50,490 bases of DNA from Orenia metallireducens (GCF_001693735.1 NZ_LWDV01000010.1:411308-461797); one strand, 5' to 3'. Numbered from the stretch's first letter, positions 17,117 through 24,768 are shown. Numbers and translations are program-made. The notes: a model not told the origin generated them from the sequence alone.

Positions 17117-18187
17117 TTATTTTTTTTCTAAATCTTCTAGTAAAATTTGATATAACTCTTCTCCAATTATTTTTCTCCATTTATCCCTTACTGGCTGTGT
17201 CTTATCTTTAAATGCTTGATATTGTTCTGAAGATAAGATACTAACATTCATTCCTTTGCTTTCAATAAATTTTATAGGATCTTCAAAAGAAAATAACTTT
17301 TCTTCATTATTTTCTTTTAAATAATTTAATGCGGTACCATCATCAAGCCCCATCCTTGCTAACATCTGTTCATATTCTAAGGCTTCTTCAGCGGATTTTT
17401 CAATAATTTCTTGAGTCTTACTATCAAAACTATCCCAAACCTCTTTATTAATACCAATTACTAAGGGATCAAATAGATAATGCCATAAAGTAATATAACT
17501 ATGATAATTCCAGATCTCAACTGGAATCTCTACACCTAATAATGGGTTTTCTTGACCATCAACTACACCTTGCTTAAATCCATTAATTGCTGACCCCCAA
17601 GGCATACTTATTGGTCTTGCACCTAAAGCATTATAGGTATCAAAAAAGATAGGTGTTCCAACAACTCTAACCCTAAGTCCTTTCAAGTCATCAGGGCTTG
17701 TAATTGGTCTTTTACTATTAGTAATCTCACGAAATCCATTTTCTCCCCAACCAAACGCCTTAACACCTTTCTCTTCTAATAAATTTAAAATATATGCTCC
17801 TGTCTTACCATTATAAATAGCATCAATCTCATCATAACCTTGATACATAAAAGGCAGAGAAAAGACATTTAACTCCTTAACCTGAGAGGACCAGTTAATA
17901 GTTGATGATATAGCCATATCTATTTGTCCTTGCTGTAACATTGCAAATTCATTAGTTTGCTTTCCAGCAAATAGCTTTCCACCAAAATAAGGTTTGATCT
18001 TTACCTTCCCTGCTGTTCTATCTTCTACCAATTCAACAAATTTTTCTGCTCCAGCTCCCCAAGGAAAACCTGGACCAACAACTACACTAAGCTTATATTC
18101 ATCTTTAAATTGAGCTGCAGATACTACTGAAATATGAGCAAATAGTACCAATGCCAAAACCAATAAAATTGATAATTTTTTCTTCAA
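17117..18187 (-). CDS. TRAP-type solute-binding protein, DctP family (orphan)
   Basis: A 356-residue exported binding protein with signal peptide (about 1-24, cleaved near VVSAA). The DctP fold is marked by 'GAEKFVELVEDRTAGKVKIKPYFGGKL', 'LQQGQIDMAISS', the ligand-gating 'LKGLRVRVVGTP' with its conserved Arg, and 'GFKQGVVDGQENPL'. TRAP systems need DctQ and DctM membrane subunits; none lies nearby, so this protein must serve a distant permease or a sensor. The start is TTG at 18185-18187 behind AAGGAGGAAGG. It sits between a chemoreceptor and an acetolactate decarboxylase on the same strand. Substrate unknown. Confidence 0.9.
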   Translation of the reverse strand: MKKKLSILLVLALVLFAHISVVSAAQFKDEYKLSVVVGPGFPWGAGAEKFVELVEDRTAGKVKIKPYFGGKLFAGKQTNEFAMLQQGQIDMAISSTINWSSQVKELNVFSLPFMYQGYDEIDAIYNGKTGAYILNLLEEKGVKAFGWGENGFREITNSKRPITSPDDLKGLRVRVVGTPIFFDTYNALGARPISMPWGSAINGFKQGVVDGQENPLLGVEIPVEIWNYHSYITLWHYLFDPLVIGINKEVWDSFDSKTQEIIEKSAEEALEYEQMLARMGLDDGTALNYLKENNEEKLFSFEDPIKFIESKGMNVSILSSEQYQAFKDKTQPVRDKWRKIIGEELYQILLEDLEKK

Positions 18188-18248
18188 TTTATCCTTCCTC
18201 CTTAAAACATATTTTTTATAAAATTTAATTACATATAATTATTAAAGA

Positions 18249-18271
18249 AGCTTCCTCTAAAAGAGGAAGCT
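18249..18271 (-). terminator. Hairpin after the acetolactate decarboxylase gene
   Basis: Arms agcttcctct (18249-18258) and agaggaagct (18262-18271) give a 10-bp stem. The following T-run is weak, so some readthrough into the DctP-like gene is likely. Confidence 0.6.
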
Positions 18272-18292
18272 AATTAAATTTAAAATTGAGAT

Positions 18293-19087
18293 CTACTCTT
18301 CAACATCTCCTAAATCATTTCCAGATTGTTCATTTAACTTTATATTTCTAAATGCTTCGCTATGAGGTAAGATTAATTGGAAGCCTGATGAATAATCAAT
18401 TTGAACTTCTCCACGCTTTAACTGGCACTCAAGTACATGTCCCCCACCTGTACGGTCTTCAGTAATGAAATGTAAATGAAATTTAGGAACATTAATTCCA
18501 TTAACATAATAAGGAGACCAAAAACCAACTAATGTACCCTTGGCATTATAAAAATCAAAGGTTGGCTGTGTAGCAGCTATTTCAGCTAACTTTGGATATG
18601 GTTTGCTCTGCTTAGGAACACTACGAGTCTTTACATGTTTAAATTCTCCTTCAATTTTGACAGCATAGAATATATTCTTGCTTGGTAACAATTCTGTTAA
18701 TTCTTCTTTAAGCTCCTCAATATCCTTTATTCCCTTAAATACAGCCTTTTTATCTTCTTCAAAATATGTAGTTACAGCAAAGGGAGTTTTGACAATATCT
18801 GAAACCTCTTTTACTTCTCCAGTGGATTTTACTTGATAAGCCACACCATCTAAAATCACCATCTCTCCATCTAAAGCATGGAAAGTTCCAAGACCAAAGT
18901 TACCATGGTCTAACAATTGACCAGTAGTAATATCTCCATCATATAGTCCTTGCAATAAAGCATCGATTGTTGAAATTTGAAATAAAGTATCTTGACCCTC
19001 AATCTGAGCATAACTAGTTAAACTTAGGCCTATTACCAACAGAACACTAGCTACTAAATACAAACTGCTTTTTTTAATAATTTTCAT
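18293..19087 (-). CDS. budA: Alpha-acetolactate decarboxylase, exported
   Basis: A 264-residue zinc enzyme that turns alpha-acetolactate into acetoin. The zinc ligands are H204, H206 and H217 (HLH-x10-H, followed by VLEC). The opening domain 'LFQISTIDALLQGLYDGDITTGQLLDHGNFGLGTFHALDGEMVILDG' (quoted only as landmarks; E75 is in DGEM) is typical. Unlike most family members it starts with a signal peptide (about 1-27, ending SYA), so it should act outside the membrane, as reported for the Brevibacillus enzyme. No acetolactate synthase is nearby. A candidate c-di-GMP-I riboswitch lies in its leader. ATG 19087 follows GAGGGAG. Confidence 0.92.
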   Translation of the reverse strand: MKIIKKSSLYLVASVLLVIGLSLTSYAQIEGQDTLFQISTIDALLQGLYDGDITTGQLLDHGNFGLGTFHALDGEMVILDGVAYQVKSTGEVKEVSDIVKTPFAVTTYFEEDKKAVFKGIKDIEELKEELTELLPSKNIFYAVKIEGEFKHVKTRSVPKQSKPYPKLAEIAATQPTFDFYNAKGTLVGFWSPYYVNGINVPKFHLHFITEDRTGGGHVLECQLKRGEVQIDYSSGFQLILPHSEAFRNIKLNEQSGNDLGDVEE

Positions 19088-19151
19088 AGATATCCCATCT
19101 CCCTCTCTAAGTATAATCTCTTGAATAATTATTTAAAAATTTTATTAAATA

Positions 19152-19174
19152 TGCTGAAGATTCTTTTTTCAGCA
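19152..19174 (-). terminator. Leader hairpin just before budA
   Basis: Arms tgctgaa (19152-19158) and ttcagca (19168-19174). It lies between the riboswitch terminator and the budA start, with AT-rich sequence after it. It may be a second, weak attenuator or mRNA-stabilising stem. Confidence 0.4.
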
Positions 19175-19178
19175 TAAC

Positions 19179-19237
19179 AAAAAATAAAAGTCCTAACCCT
19201 CTTAATGAAAGGAATAGAACTGTTTACTTTTCTATTC
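19179..19237 (-). terminator. Expression platform of the budA riboswitch (terminator/antiterminator)
   Basis: Two exclusive stems can form on the minus strand. The antiterminator is GAATAGAA (complement of 19230-19237) with TTCTATTC (complement of 19212-19219), 8 perfect pairs. The terminator is AGTTCTA (complement of 19215-19221) with TAGGACT (complement of 19189-19195), followed by a T-rich tract TTTTATTTTTTG (19178-19188). They share the bases at 19215-19219, so only one can form. Which state ligand favours cannot be read from the sequence. Confidence 0.55.
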
Positions 19238-19243
19238 ACTATT

Positions 19244-19336
19244 CTTTCGATAGTCTGACGATCTTAGTACAAGATTGTACCTTAGACTCAAAAACTTTGC
19301 GACCTTATCTTTCAATAAGTGTGCCGTTTCGGGAAT
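19244..19336 (-). promoter_or_regulatory. Candidate cyclic-di-GMP-I (GEMM) riboswitch upstream of budA
   Basis: The minus strand shows the GEMM-I order: CGGCACAC; P2 arms CTTAT/ATAAG closed by a U-GAAA-G tetraloop; then CGCAAAG with the ligand-stacking adenine; then GAGTCTAAGG (tetraloop-receptor side); a GTAC/GTAC hairpin; and GTCAGACTATCG closing the domain. Departures from the usual consensus are T for A in GACGCAAAG and a P1 helix with one G-U and one C-A mismatch (CGGCA against TATCG). It lies about 160 bases before budA with a terminator in between. The match is by eye against remembered consensus, without a covariance search. Confidence 0.75.
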
Positions 19337-19589
19337 AATAGAAATATATTATATTTTTACACCATCAATAATAGATAAAACGATTAAATCAATACATATT
19401 TTATATTATATTAAAATTATACCATGTATAATATACCAAATCAAGACAATAAACTAATTTAATGGTTTAAATTTTATTTTATTAAATTTTTGTTTTTATT
19501 TTAGTTATCTGATAAAAATAAATAATTTTACTAATAATAACCTAAAAACACTAAATTTTAACGGAATATTTTTATCAAAAAATTAAATT

Positions 19590-19620
19590 AAGATGGTTTC
19601 TATATTATAGAAACCATCTT
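19590..19620 (-). terminator. Terminator of pfkA
   Basis: Perfect 15-bp inverted repeat (aagatggtttctata and its complement) around one base, followed on the minus strand by TTAATTTAATTTTTTG. The bases between it and the riboswitch (19337-19589) are AT-rich with no gene. Confidence 0.8.
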
Positions 19621-19684
19621 AAGCTTATTTAGAATTTTAATTCTCTCAAGATAAAGATATTCTACTATACTTTTTCTATCAATC

Positions 19685-20656
19685 TTAATAACAAATCATC
19701 TTAGTCAATGTATAATTCTTGTCATTAAACTTCTTCTGCTCACTATTTACAACTTCTAAGTCTACTGCTTCTACCACGTTATTTCTAACCCCTACCATCT
19801 TAGCATTTTCTCCTTTGACCAATTGATTAACCGCTTCTGCTCCTAACTTACTTGCCAACACTCTATCAAAAGCTGTTGGCCGCCCACCACGTTGCTGATG
19901 ACCTAATAAAGTTTCCCTAACTTTAAAGCCTAAGCGCATCTCTAACTCTCTGCTAATATCATCTACCTTACCTACACCTTCAGCCATCAGAATGATTCCA
20001 TAATTCTTGCCCATTTCAAACTTTCTCTTCAAATTATTAGTAATCTCATCATAATCTACCTCCTGCTCAGGAATTAATAATGCATCTACACTTCCTGCTA
20101 AAGTAGAAGTTATTGCAATCTCTCCAGAATTACGACCCATCACCTCAATTACAAAAACTCGAGGAGTATCCCCTACTAGAGATGTAGCTGTATCTAAAAT
20201 TCTATCGACTGTATTAGTTACAATATTACAAGCAGTATCAAAGCCAATAGCATAATCTGTCCCAGTAATGTCATTATCAATAGTTCCAGGAACTCCTATC
20301 ACCTTAACTCCTGCATCTACTAACTTTTGTGCTCCCTTCATCGAACCATTACCACCGATAACCACCAATCCATCTAGCTCTAAACTCTTAATATTAGCTA
20401 ATGCTTTCTTAAAACCTACCTCACTTTGAAACTCTTTAGTTCTTCCGGTCTTGATTATAGTTCCACCATAACTAACGATCTCTTCTACATCTAATATATC
20501 TAGTTTTCTAAATCTATTCTCTAGCAGACCTATATAGCCAGCCTCGATTCCTAAAACCTCTAAATTATGATATGTGCCCGCCTTCACCACAGCTCGCAAG
20601 GTAGCATTCATCCCTGGAGCATCACCACCACTTGTTAACACACCAATCTTTTTCAT
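19685..20656 (-). CDS. pfkA: 6-phosphofructokinase with Asn at the Mg-binding position
   Basis: A 323-residue enzyme that phosphorylates fructose 6-phosphate, the committing step of glycolysis. ATP site 'GVLTSGGDAPGMNA' (5-18), catalytic 'GTIDND' with D127 aligned to E. coli, 'EVMGRNSGE', and 'GHQQRGGRPTAFDR' are all present. The GGDGS motif reads GGNGS, so D103, which coordinates Mg-ATP in E. coli PfkA, is Asn (codon AAT). G104 is kept, which argues for ATP rather than pyrophosphate as donor. It could be a kinetically altered or paralogous enzyme. No pyruvate kinase gene follows, unlike many Firmicutes. ATG follows AGGAGGTG. Confidence 0.93.
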   Translation of the reverse strand: MKKIGVLTSGGDAPGMNATLRAVVKAGTYHNLEVLGIEAGYIGLLENRFRKLDILDVEEIVSYGGTIIKTGRTKEFQSEVGFKKALANIKSLELDGLVVIGGNGSMKGAQKLVDAGVKVIGVPGTIDNDITGTDYAIGFDTACNIVTNTVDRILDTATSLVGDTPRVFVIEVMGRNSGEIAITSTLAGSVDALLIPEQEVDYDEITNNLKRKFEMGKNYGIILMAEGVGKVDDISRELEMRLGFKVRETLLGHQQRGGRPTAFDRVLASKLGAEAVNQLVKGENAKMVGVRNNVVEAVDLEVVNSEQKKFNDKNYTLTKMICY

Positions 20657-20741
20657 AAGGCACCTCCTAAATTTAATTTTACCTTTATCTATTTTTTTAT
20701 GCTTAATCTCTAGAGTTTAAACTAAAGCTTAGTATAATAAA

Positions 20742-21061
20742 TATTACAATAATTTTTCTAAATTGATAGTAGATAATTAATGTTTTTAAAACCGAAAAAA
20801 ATTGCTGTTTGAACGAAGCAAATATTCTCAAGGAATAATAGTAACGGTGTAATCGTTGAAGTAGGACTCTTATATTTATTAATCTAAACAAATATTGATT
20901 GTGGAGTGAGTGGGCTTTGCCACGGAGGGTTCTAAGGATGAACCCATAGGTACATTTTTTTCTAGACCTTTTAGTTTCTTTTGGGGCAATGCCAAAAGAA
21001 ACTCGCCCTTAGACGAAACCTAAGATTTGGCTTGCTTTTCAAAAGTAAAAATATCGCAATA
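20742..21061. repeat. MITE-like dispersed element, copy 2 (320 bp, inverted relative to copy 1)
   Basis: The ends TATTACAATA (20742-20751) and TATCGCAATA (21052-21061) match the TATTGCGACA ends of copy 1 with a few changes. Shared blocks include the complement of GAACGAAGCAAAT near 20812, GAGTGAGTGGGCTTTGCCACGG near 20904 (cut here into its halves when compared) and TCTAGACCTTTTAGT near 20962. The inner hairpin has arms gtttcttttgg and ccaaaagaaac (20974-20984, 20992-21002). It holds no gene and occupies the spacer upstream of pfkA. Confidence 0.7.
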
Positions 21062-21110
21062 TACTCATATTATAAAACCTAAAACAATTTATTTATAGTC
21101 TATATCAAAA

Positions 21111-21137
21111 GAGGAAACGGTACATACCGTTCCCTCC
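21111..21137 (-). terminator. Terminator of nupC
   Basis: Imperfect stem of ggaaacggta and taccgttccc with a 2-base centre, followed on the minus strand by TCTTTTG, 16 bases after the nupC stop. Confidence 0.65.
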
Positions 21138-21152
21138 AAATAATCTATTCTA

Positions 21153-22343
21153 TTACATTAAAATCCCCGCAATTGTAGCTGTCATATACGTTGCTAAGGA
21201 ACCCGCCACTAATGATCTTACACCCAATTGTGCCAACTCTCCTCTTCTTTCTGGAGCTAAGCTTCCTAATCCACCGATTTGGATAGCGATCGATGAGAAG
21301 TTAGAAAATCCACATAATGCAAAGGTAGCAATTAATTCAGCTTTGTGGGATAATAATCCTTCTTTAATCATTTCAGCCAATTGAGTATAAGCTACAAACT
21401 CATTTAATGCCATCTTCTGTCCTAATAAGCTTCCTACTTCAGTAATTTCAGCCATAGGAACACCCATTACTAAGGATAATGGTGCAAAGATATAACCTAA
21501 GATCTGCTCTAGACTTGTACCAAGATAGCTTAATGGATAGTTAATTAAGGCAATAATTGATACAAAAGCAAGTAACATAGCAGCTACATTCAATGCTAAT
21601 TTCAAACCTTCACTTGCTCCTTCAGCAGCAGCATCAATTATGTTAGCATTATTTACTTCAATATCTACCTTCATCTCTCCAGAAGTAACTGATTCTTTTG
21701 TCTCTGGTACAACAATCTTAGCCATCATCAAAGCAGCTGGAGCTGACATGATACTAGCAGCCAATAGATATCCAGCATCAATTCCCATTCCAATATATCC
21801 TGCCATTACACCACCAGCTACAGTAGCCATACCACCTGACATTAACGCCATCAACTCAGAACGGGTCATATTTGGTACGAATCTCTTAACGACCAATGGA
21901 GCCTCTGTCTGCCCAACGAAGACATTTGCTGCTGCAGATAATGATTCTGCACCACTTAAGTTCATTACCTTCTTCATAACCTTAGCCATAAATTCTACTA
22001 CCCTTTGGATAGCTCCTAGGTAGTATAATACAGACATAAGTGATGAGAAGAAGATAATTGTAGGGATAACAGAGAGTGCAAAACTAAAACCTGTGCTCAT
22101 TAAAGAGCCAAATAAGAATTCAGCACCCTTGGTCGAAAATCCTAGAATTGTAGCAATAAAATCACTTAACTTTTGGAAAACTACCTTCCCGATAGGTAAC
22201 TTGAGAATTGTAAAAGCAAATGCCAATTGTAATAATAGACCACCAATTACTGGACGTATATCAATCTTCTTTCTATCTTCAGAAATCAGATAAGCGATCC
22301 CAATTAGAACAAACATACCAACTACACCAATTAACCTTGACAT
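21153..22343 (-). CDS. nupC: Concentrative nucleoside transporter (CNT/NupC family)
   Basis: A 396-residue permease importing nucleosides with a cation. About ten hydrophobic segments are visible. Family landmarks are 'PVIGGLLLQLAFAF' near the N-terminus, 'FVGQTEAPLVVKRF' (the QTEA motif in the nucleoside site), 'GGMATVAGGVMAGYIGMG' and 'ALCGFSNFSSIAIQIGGLG'. It follows xapX and deoC on the same strand, so the imported deoxynucleosides would feed DeoC. ATG 22343 follows AAGGAGG. The 224-base leader contains a palindrome and a long imperfect stem. Confidence 0.93.
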   Translation of the reverse strand: MSRLIGVVGMFVLIGIAYLISEDRKKIDIRPVIGGLLLQLAFAFTILKLPIGKVVFQKLSDFIATILGFSTKGAEFLFGSLMSTGFSFALSVIPTIIFFSSLMSVLYYLGAIQRVVEFMAKVMKKVMNLSGAESLSAAANVFVGQTEAPLVVKRFVPNMTRSELMALMSGGMATVAGGVMAGYIGMGIDAGYLLAASIMSAPAALMMAKIVVPETKESVTSGEMKVDIEVNNANIIDAAAEGASEGLKLALNVAAMLLAFVSIIALINYPLSYLGTSLEQILGYIFAPLSLVMGVPMAEITEVGSLLGQKMALNEFVAYTQLAEMIKEGLLSHKAELIATFALCGFSNFSSIAIQIGGLGSLAPERRGELAQLGVRSLVAGSLATYMTATIAGILM

Positions 22344-22475
22344 ATTAATAGCCTCCTTAGTTTATATTTAAATAGTAAATTAGAGGCTTATTAATAGTTA
22401 TTGATTATTAGACGCCAGCTTATAAGTCTAATCTTTAGCTAAGATGATATAGCCACTACAATAACTATTATCTTA

Positions 22476-22487
22476 TTAGACGTCTAA
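22476..22487. promoter_or_regulatory. Palindrome in the nupC leader
   Basis: ttagacgtctaa is a perfect 12-bp palindrome sharing the GACGTC/GTCTRAC core with the operators in front of xapX and deoC. It lies inside a longer imperfect inverted repeat whose arms aatagttattg and caataactatt flank about 70 bases. It could be an operator or part of an mRNA leader structure. Confidence 0.4.
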
Positions 22488-22567
22488 CCTCTTAAGCCAT
22501 ACCTTTACATCAAAGTAAAATCTCCTTAGTCTTAATCTATACTCTTATAATATTATTTTTTAATTTA

Positions 22568-22723
22568 CTAAAATAAACTTTTACTTAATACTAAACCTAA
22601 ATAGACACCTACAACACCCATAACTCCTGCTAAATTAGGCGGAGCTGGTGCAGGTAACTTTAAGAAAGAGAATAAAGCTCCTACTAACACTCCACATAAT
22701 GTAGAGATTAGAACTTGATTCAT
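22568..22723 (-). CDS. XapX-domain small membrane protein
   Basis: A 51-residue protein of two membrane helices with the XapX (DUF1427) hallmark 'GALFSFLKLPAPAPPNLAGVMG' shown in parts: a first helix ending FLKLP, the PAPAPP turn, and a Gly-rich second helix ending at 'GLVLSKSLF'. The family is named from a xanthosine-utilisation operon and usually neighbours nucleoside permeases, as here with nupC. Its role is unknown; a helper of the transporter is plausible. ATG at 22723 follows GGGAGG. A promoter with an operator over its start site lies upstream. Confidence 0.85.
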   Translation of the reverse strand: MNQVLISTLCGVLVGALFSFLKLPAPAPPNLAGVMGVVGVYLGLVLSKSLF

Positions 22724-22830
22724 TGTGTTGCCTCCCTCTTATTTGGTTTCCCTCTCCCACCCACTTACTTAAACAAGCAAGTTAAAATAAAAAACTTACC
22801 TATAACAACTTAATTATTAAAAAATGATAA

Positions 22831-22888
22831 AGGTAAGTCGTCTGACATCTTACAATATAAGTTTAATATATTCAATTAACTTTGTCAA
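22831..22888 (-). promoter_or_regulatory. xapX-nupC promoter with overlapping operator
   Basis: On the minus strand, TTGACA (complement of 22883-22888), 17 bp, then TAAACT (complement of 22860-22865). Just downstream, over the expected start site, lies the inverted repeat GTAAG-N11-CTTAC (22833-22853) with the core GTCTGAC. A site with the same core lies downstream of the deoC promoter -10, so one repressor may govern both. Confidence 0.65.
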
Positions 22889-22910
22889 GAATTTTGAAAA
22901 ATTAATAAAT

Positions 22911-22940
22911 AAAAGGTGATATCCTAGGATATCACCTTTT
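22911..22940 (-). terminator. Terminator of deoC
   Basis: A perfect 30-base palindrome (aaaaggtgatatcct and its complement), 21 bases past the deoC stop, with T-rich flank. It separates deoC from xapX-nupC. Confidence 0.8.
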
Positions 22941-22960
22941 ATTTATTATGTTATTTAATT

Positions 22961-23635
22961 TTAGTAATCACTTGTTCCTATGCTACCAGTTACAATGGCA
23001 ACTCCAGAGCTAGCTCCAATTCTAGTTGCTCCTGCTTCAATCATCTTCAAAGCATCATCTTTGCTTCTTATTCCACCAGATGCTTTAACTCCCATATCTG
23101 GACCAACAGTCTCTTTCATTAATTTGATATCTTCTACAGTTGCTCCAGCAGTTCCAAATCCAGTAGACGTCTTAACAAAATCTGCTCCTACCTCTTTAGC
23201 TATTTGACAAGCTTTGACCTTCTCTTCTTTAGTTAAATAACAAGTTTCAATAATTACTTTAACTATTGCATTTCCTTTAGCAGCCTCTACAACTGCTTTA
23301 ATATCGTCCTTGACAATATCCCATGCACCTGATTTAATCGCACCAATATTGATTACCATATCAATTTCATCAGCACCATTTTTGATTGCATTTCTAGTCT
23401 CAAAAATCTTAGTCTCTGTTGTAGTCTCACCTAATGGGAAGCCAATTACTGTACAAACCTTTACTTTACTGCCTTTTAATTCTTTATTAACTAAAGAAAC
23501 AAAAGAAGGATTAACACAAACGGAAGCAAACCCATATTCTAAAGCCTCTTGGCATCTTAATTTAACATCTTTATCTAAGGCATCAGCATTCAATATAGTA
23601 TGGTCAATCATAGCTGCTAACTCTTTATTATCCAT
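22961..23635 (-). CDS. deoC: Deoxyribose-phosphate aldolase
   Basis: A 224-residue class I aldolase splitting 2-deoxyribose 5-phosphate into acetaldehyde and glyceraldehyde 3-phosphate, the last step of deoxynucleoside breakdown. The Schiff-base lysine is K155 in 'FVKTSTGF', and the proton-relay lysine is K184 in 'GVKASGGIR'. 'DHTILNADA' opens the barrel, and length is normal. ATG at 23635 follows GGGGGAG. It has its own operator-bearing promoter. With nupC it forms a nucleoside salvage module. Confidence 0.97.
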   Translation of the reverse strand: MDNKELAAMIDHTILNADALDKDVKLRCQEALEYGFASVCVNPSFVSLVNKELKGSKVKVCTVIGFPLGETTTETKIFETRNAIKNGADEIDMVINIGAIKSGAWDIVKDDIKAVVEAAKGNAIVKVIIETCYLTKEEKVKACQIAKEVGADFVKTSTGFGTAGATVEDIKLMKETVGPDMGVKASGGIRSKDDALKMIEAGATRIGASSGVAIVTGSIGTSDY

Positions 23636-23655
23636 TTCTTCTCCCCCTATATATA

Positions 23656-23706
23656 TTGTATGACGTCTGACAATTAAATAATATCATACTAATAGTTATT
23701 TTTCAA
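23656..23706 (-). promoter_or_regulatory. deoC promoter and operator
   Basis: On the minus strand, TTGAAA (complement of 23701-23706), 17 bp, then TATTAT (complement of 23678-23683). Immediately after it is the palindrome ttgtatgacgtctgacaa (23656-23673) with core GTCTGAC. The position after the -10 box indicates repression. The regulator is unknown; GntR/FCD-type repressors use TTGTCAGAC-like half-sites, but this is only a suggestion. Confidence 0.65.
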
Positions 23707-23718
23707 TGTATTTTATCT

Positions 23719-23745
23719 TCAATATATCCAAATTGGATATATTGA
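23719..23745. repeat. Inverted repeat upstream of the deoC promoter
   Basis: tcaatatatccaa and ttggatatattga form a perfect 13-bp inverted repeat around one base. No T-run follows it on the minus strand. It could be an operator or a weak terminator of the YitT gene. Confidence 0.4.
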
Positions 23746-23904
23746 AACTTATCATTTAATATGTATAAAACAAAACTTTTACTTTAAGACTGTCAACTAA
23801 AAAATTTCGAGCTGTCCTTCTATTAGATTAGCCTATCCACTAGCACAATAAGTAATCAGAAATAAGTTACTTGTTACTTGTCGCTCATCGCTCGTCACTA
23901 CATC

Positions 23905-24753
23905 TCACTCTCTAAAAGCATTCTCATTAAATCCTTCTCCCAACACCTCATGAACTTCAGTAATAATTACAAATGCATTCTTATCGATATTATGTACCAA
24001 TCTCTTTAAATCAGAGACCTCTGAACGGCTGATAATACAGAGTAAGACATCCTTATTATGCTCAGTAAAACCACCCTTTCCCTTTAAAATGGTAACTCCA
24101 CGGTCCATCTTCTCCAAAATATTCTTTCTAATCTCTTCTGAATAGTCTGAGATAATAAAAGTACCCTTAGAAATCTTTAATCCTTCTTGTACTATATCAA
24201 TTGCTTTACCAGTAATCATCATAGCAATAAAGGCATAAAGAGCAATTTCTGCATTAAAAACTATTCCTGCTAGCGCAATAACACAGAAGTCTATAATCAT
24301 TAAGCTTTTACCTACACTAATTCCAGTAAATTTATTGATCAATTGGGCTACTAAATCAGTTCCTCCAGTAGTCCCTTTAGACCTAAATACCAGTCCAAGA
24401 CCCAAACCACTTACTCCCCCACCATAAATGGATGCCAATAAGGGATCATGGGTTAAGACTGGTAGGTAAGGGTTCAACAAATCTATCCCAAAAGAGAGTA
24501 GAAAGATTCCATAAAGGGTTCTAATCCCAAATTTAGCCCCCATCTCCTTAACCCCTATGATAAAGAGGGGAATATTGATAGCCAAACTGACCATCCCTAC
24601 AGGCAAACCAAAGAGGTAATAGATAACTGTAGAGAGTCCACTTACCCCTCCAGCTGCAATCTTATTAGGAATTAAGAACATTACTAGCCCTGCTGCTGTA
24701 ATTATTGACCCGATTGTAATCCAAAAATAATCATATATCGTCTGTTTTCTCAT
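23905..24753 (-). CDS. YitT-family membrane protein (DUF161-DUF2179)
   Basis: A protein of about 282 residues. It has five or six membrane helices in two DUF161 repeats ('GLVMFLIPNKIAAGGVSGLSTV', 'GLGLVFRSKGTTGGTDLVAQLINK' in outline) and then a cytoplasmic DUF2179 domain (about 215-280, 'RGVTILKGKGGFTEHNKDVLLC'). Function is unknown, although the family is widespread in Firmicutes. The start is uncertain among ATG 24753, ATG 24756 and GTG 24762, all behind TAAGGG; 24753 has the best spacing. It begins 15 bases after the tagA stop, so it may be co-transcribed with the wall-polysaccharide genes. Confidence 0.9.
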   Translation of the reverse strand: MRKQTIYDYFWITIGSIITAAGLVMFLIPNKIAAGGVSGLSTVIYYLFGLPVGMVSLAINIPLFIIGVKEMGAKFGIRTLYGIFLLSFGIDLLNPYLPVLTHDPLLASIYGGGVSGLGLGLVFRSKGTTGGTDLVAQLINKFTGISVGKSLMIIDFCVIALAGIVFNAEIALYAFIAMMITGKAIDIVQEGLKISKGTFIISDYSEEIRKNILEKMDRGVTILKGKGGFTEHNKDVLLCIISRSEVSDLKRLVHNIDKNAFVIITEVHEVLGEGFNENAFRE

Positions 24754-24768
24754 CATCAACACCCTTAC

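Noticed and set aside
19275-19457. Open frame of 60 codons, plus strand
   Set aside because: It runs antisense through the riboswitch candidate and AT-rich DNA; no coding features.
20703-20891. Open frame of 62 codons, minus strand
   Set aside because: It lies mostly inside MITE-like copy 2, has no ribosome site and no protein-like composition.
23760-23900. Repeated TTACTTGTTACTTGTCGCTCATCGCTC-like stretch considered as CRISPR-type or operator array
   Set aside because: The units are irregular, without constant repeats or spacers. Similar degenerate heptads occur at 1140, 6030, 26630, 33340 and 41110 as spacer sequence. No CRISPR array or cas gene is present.
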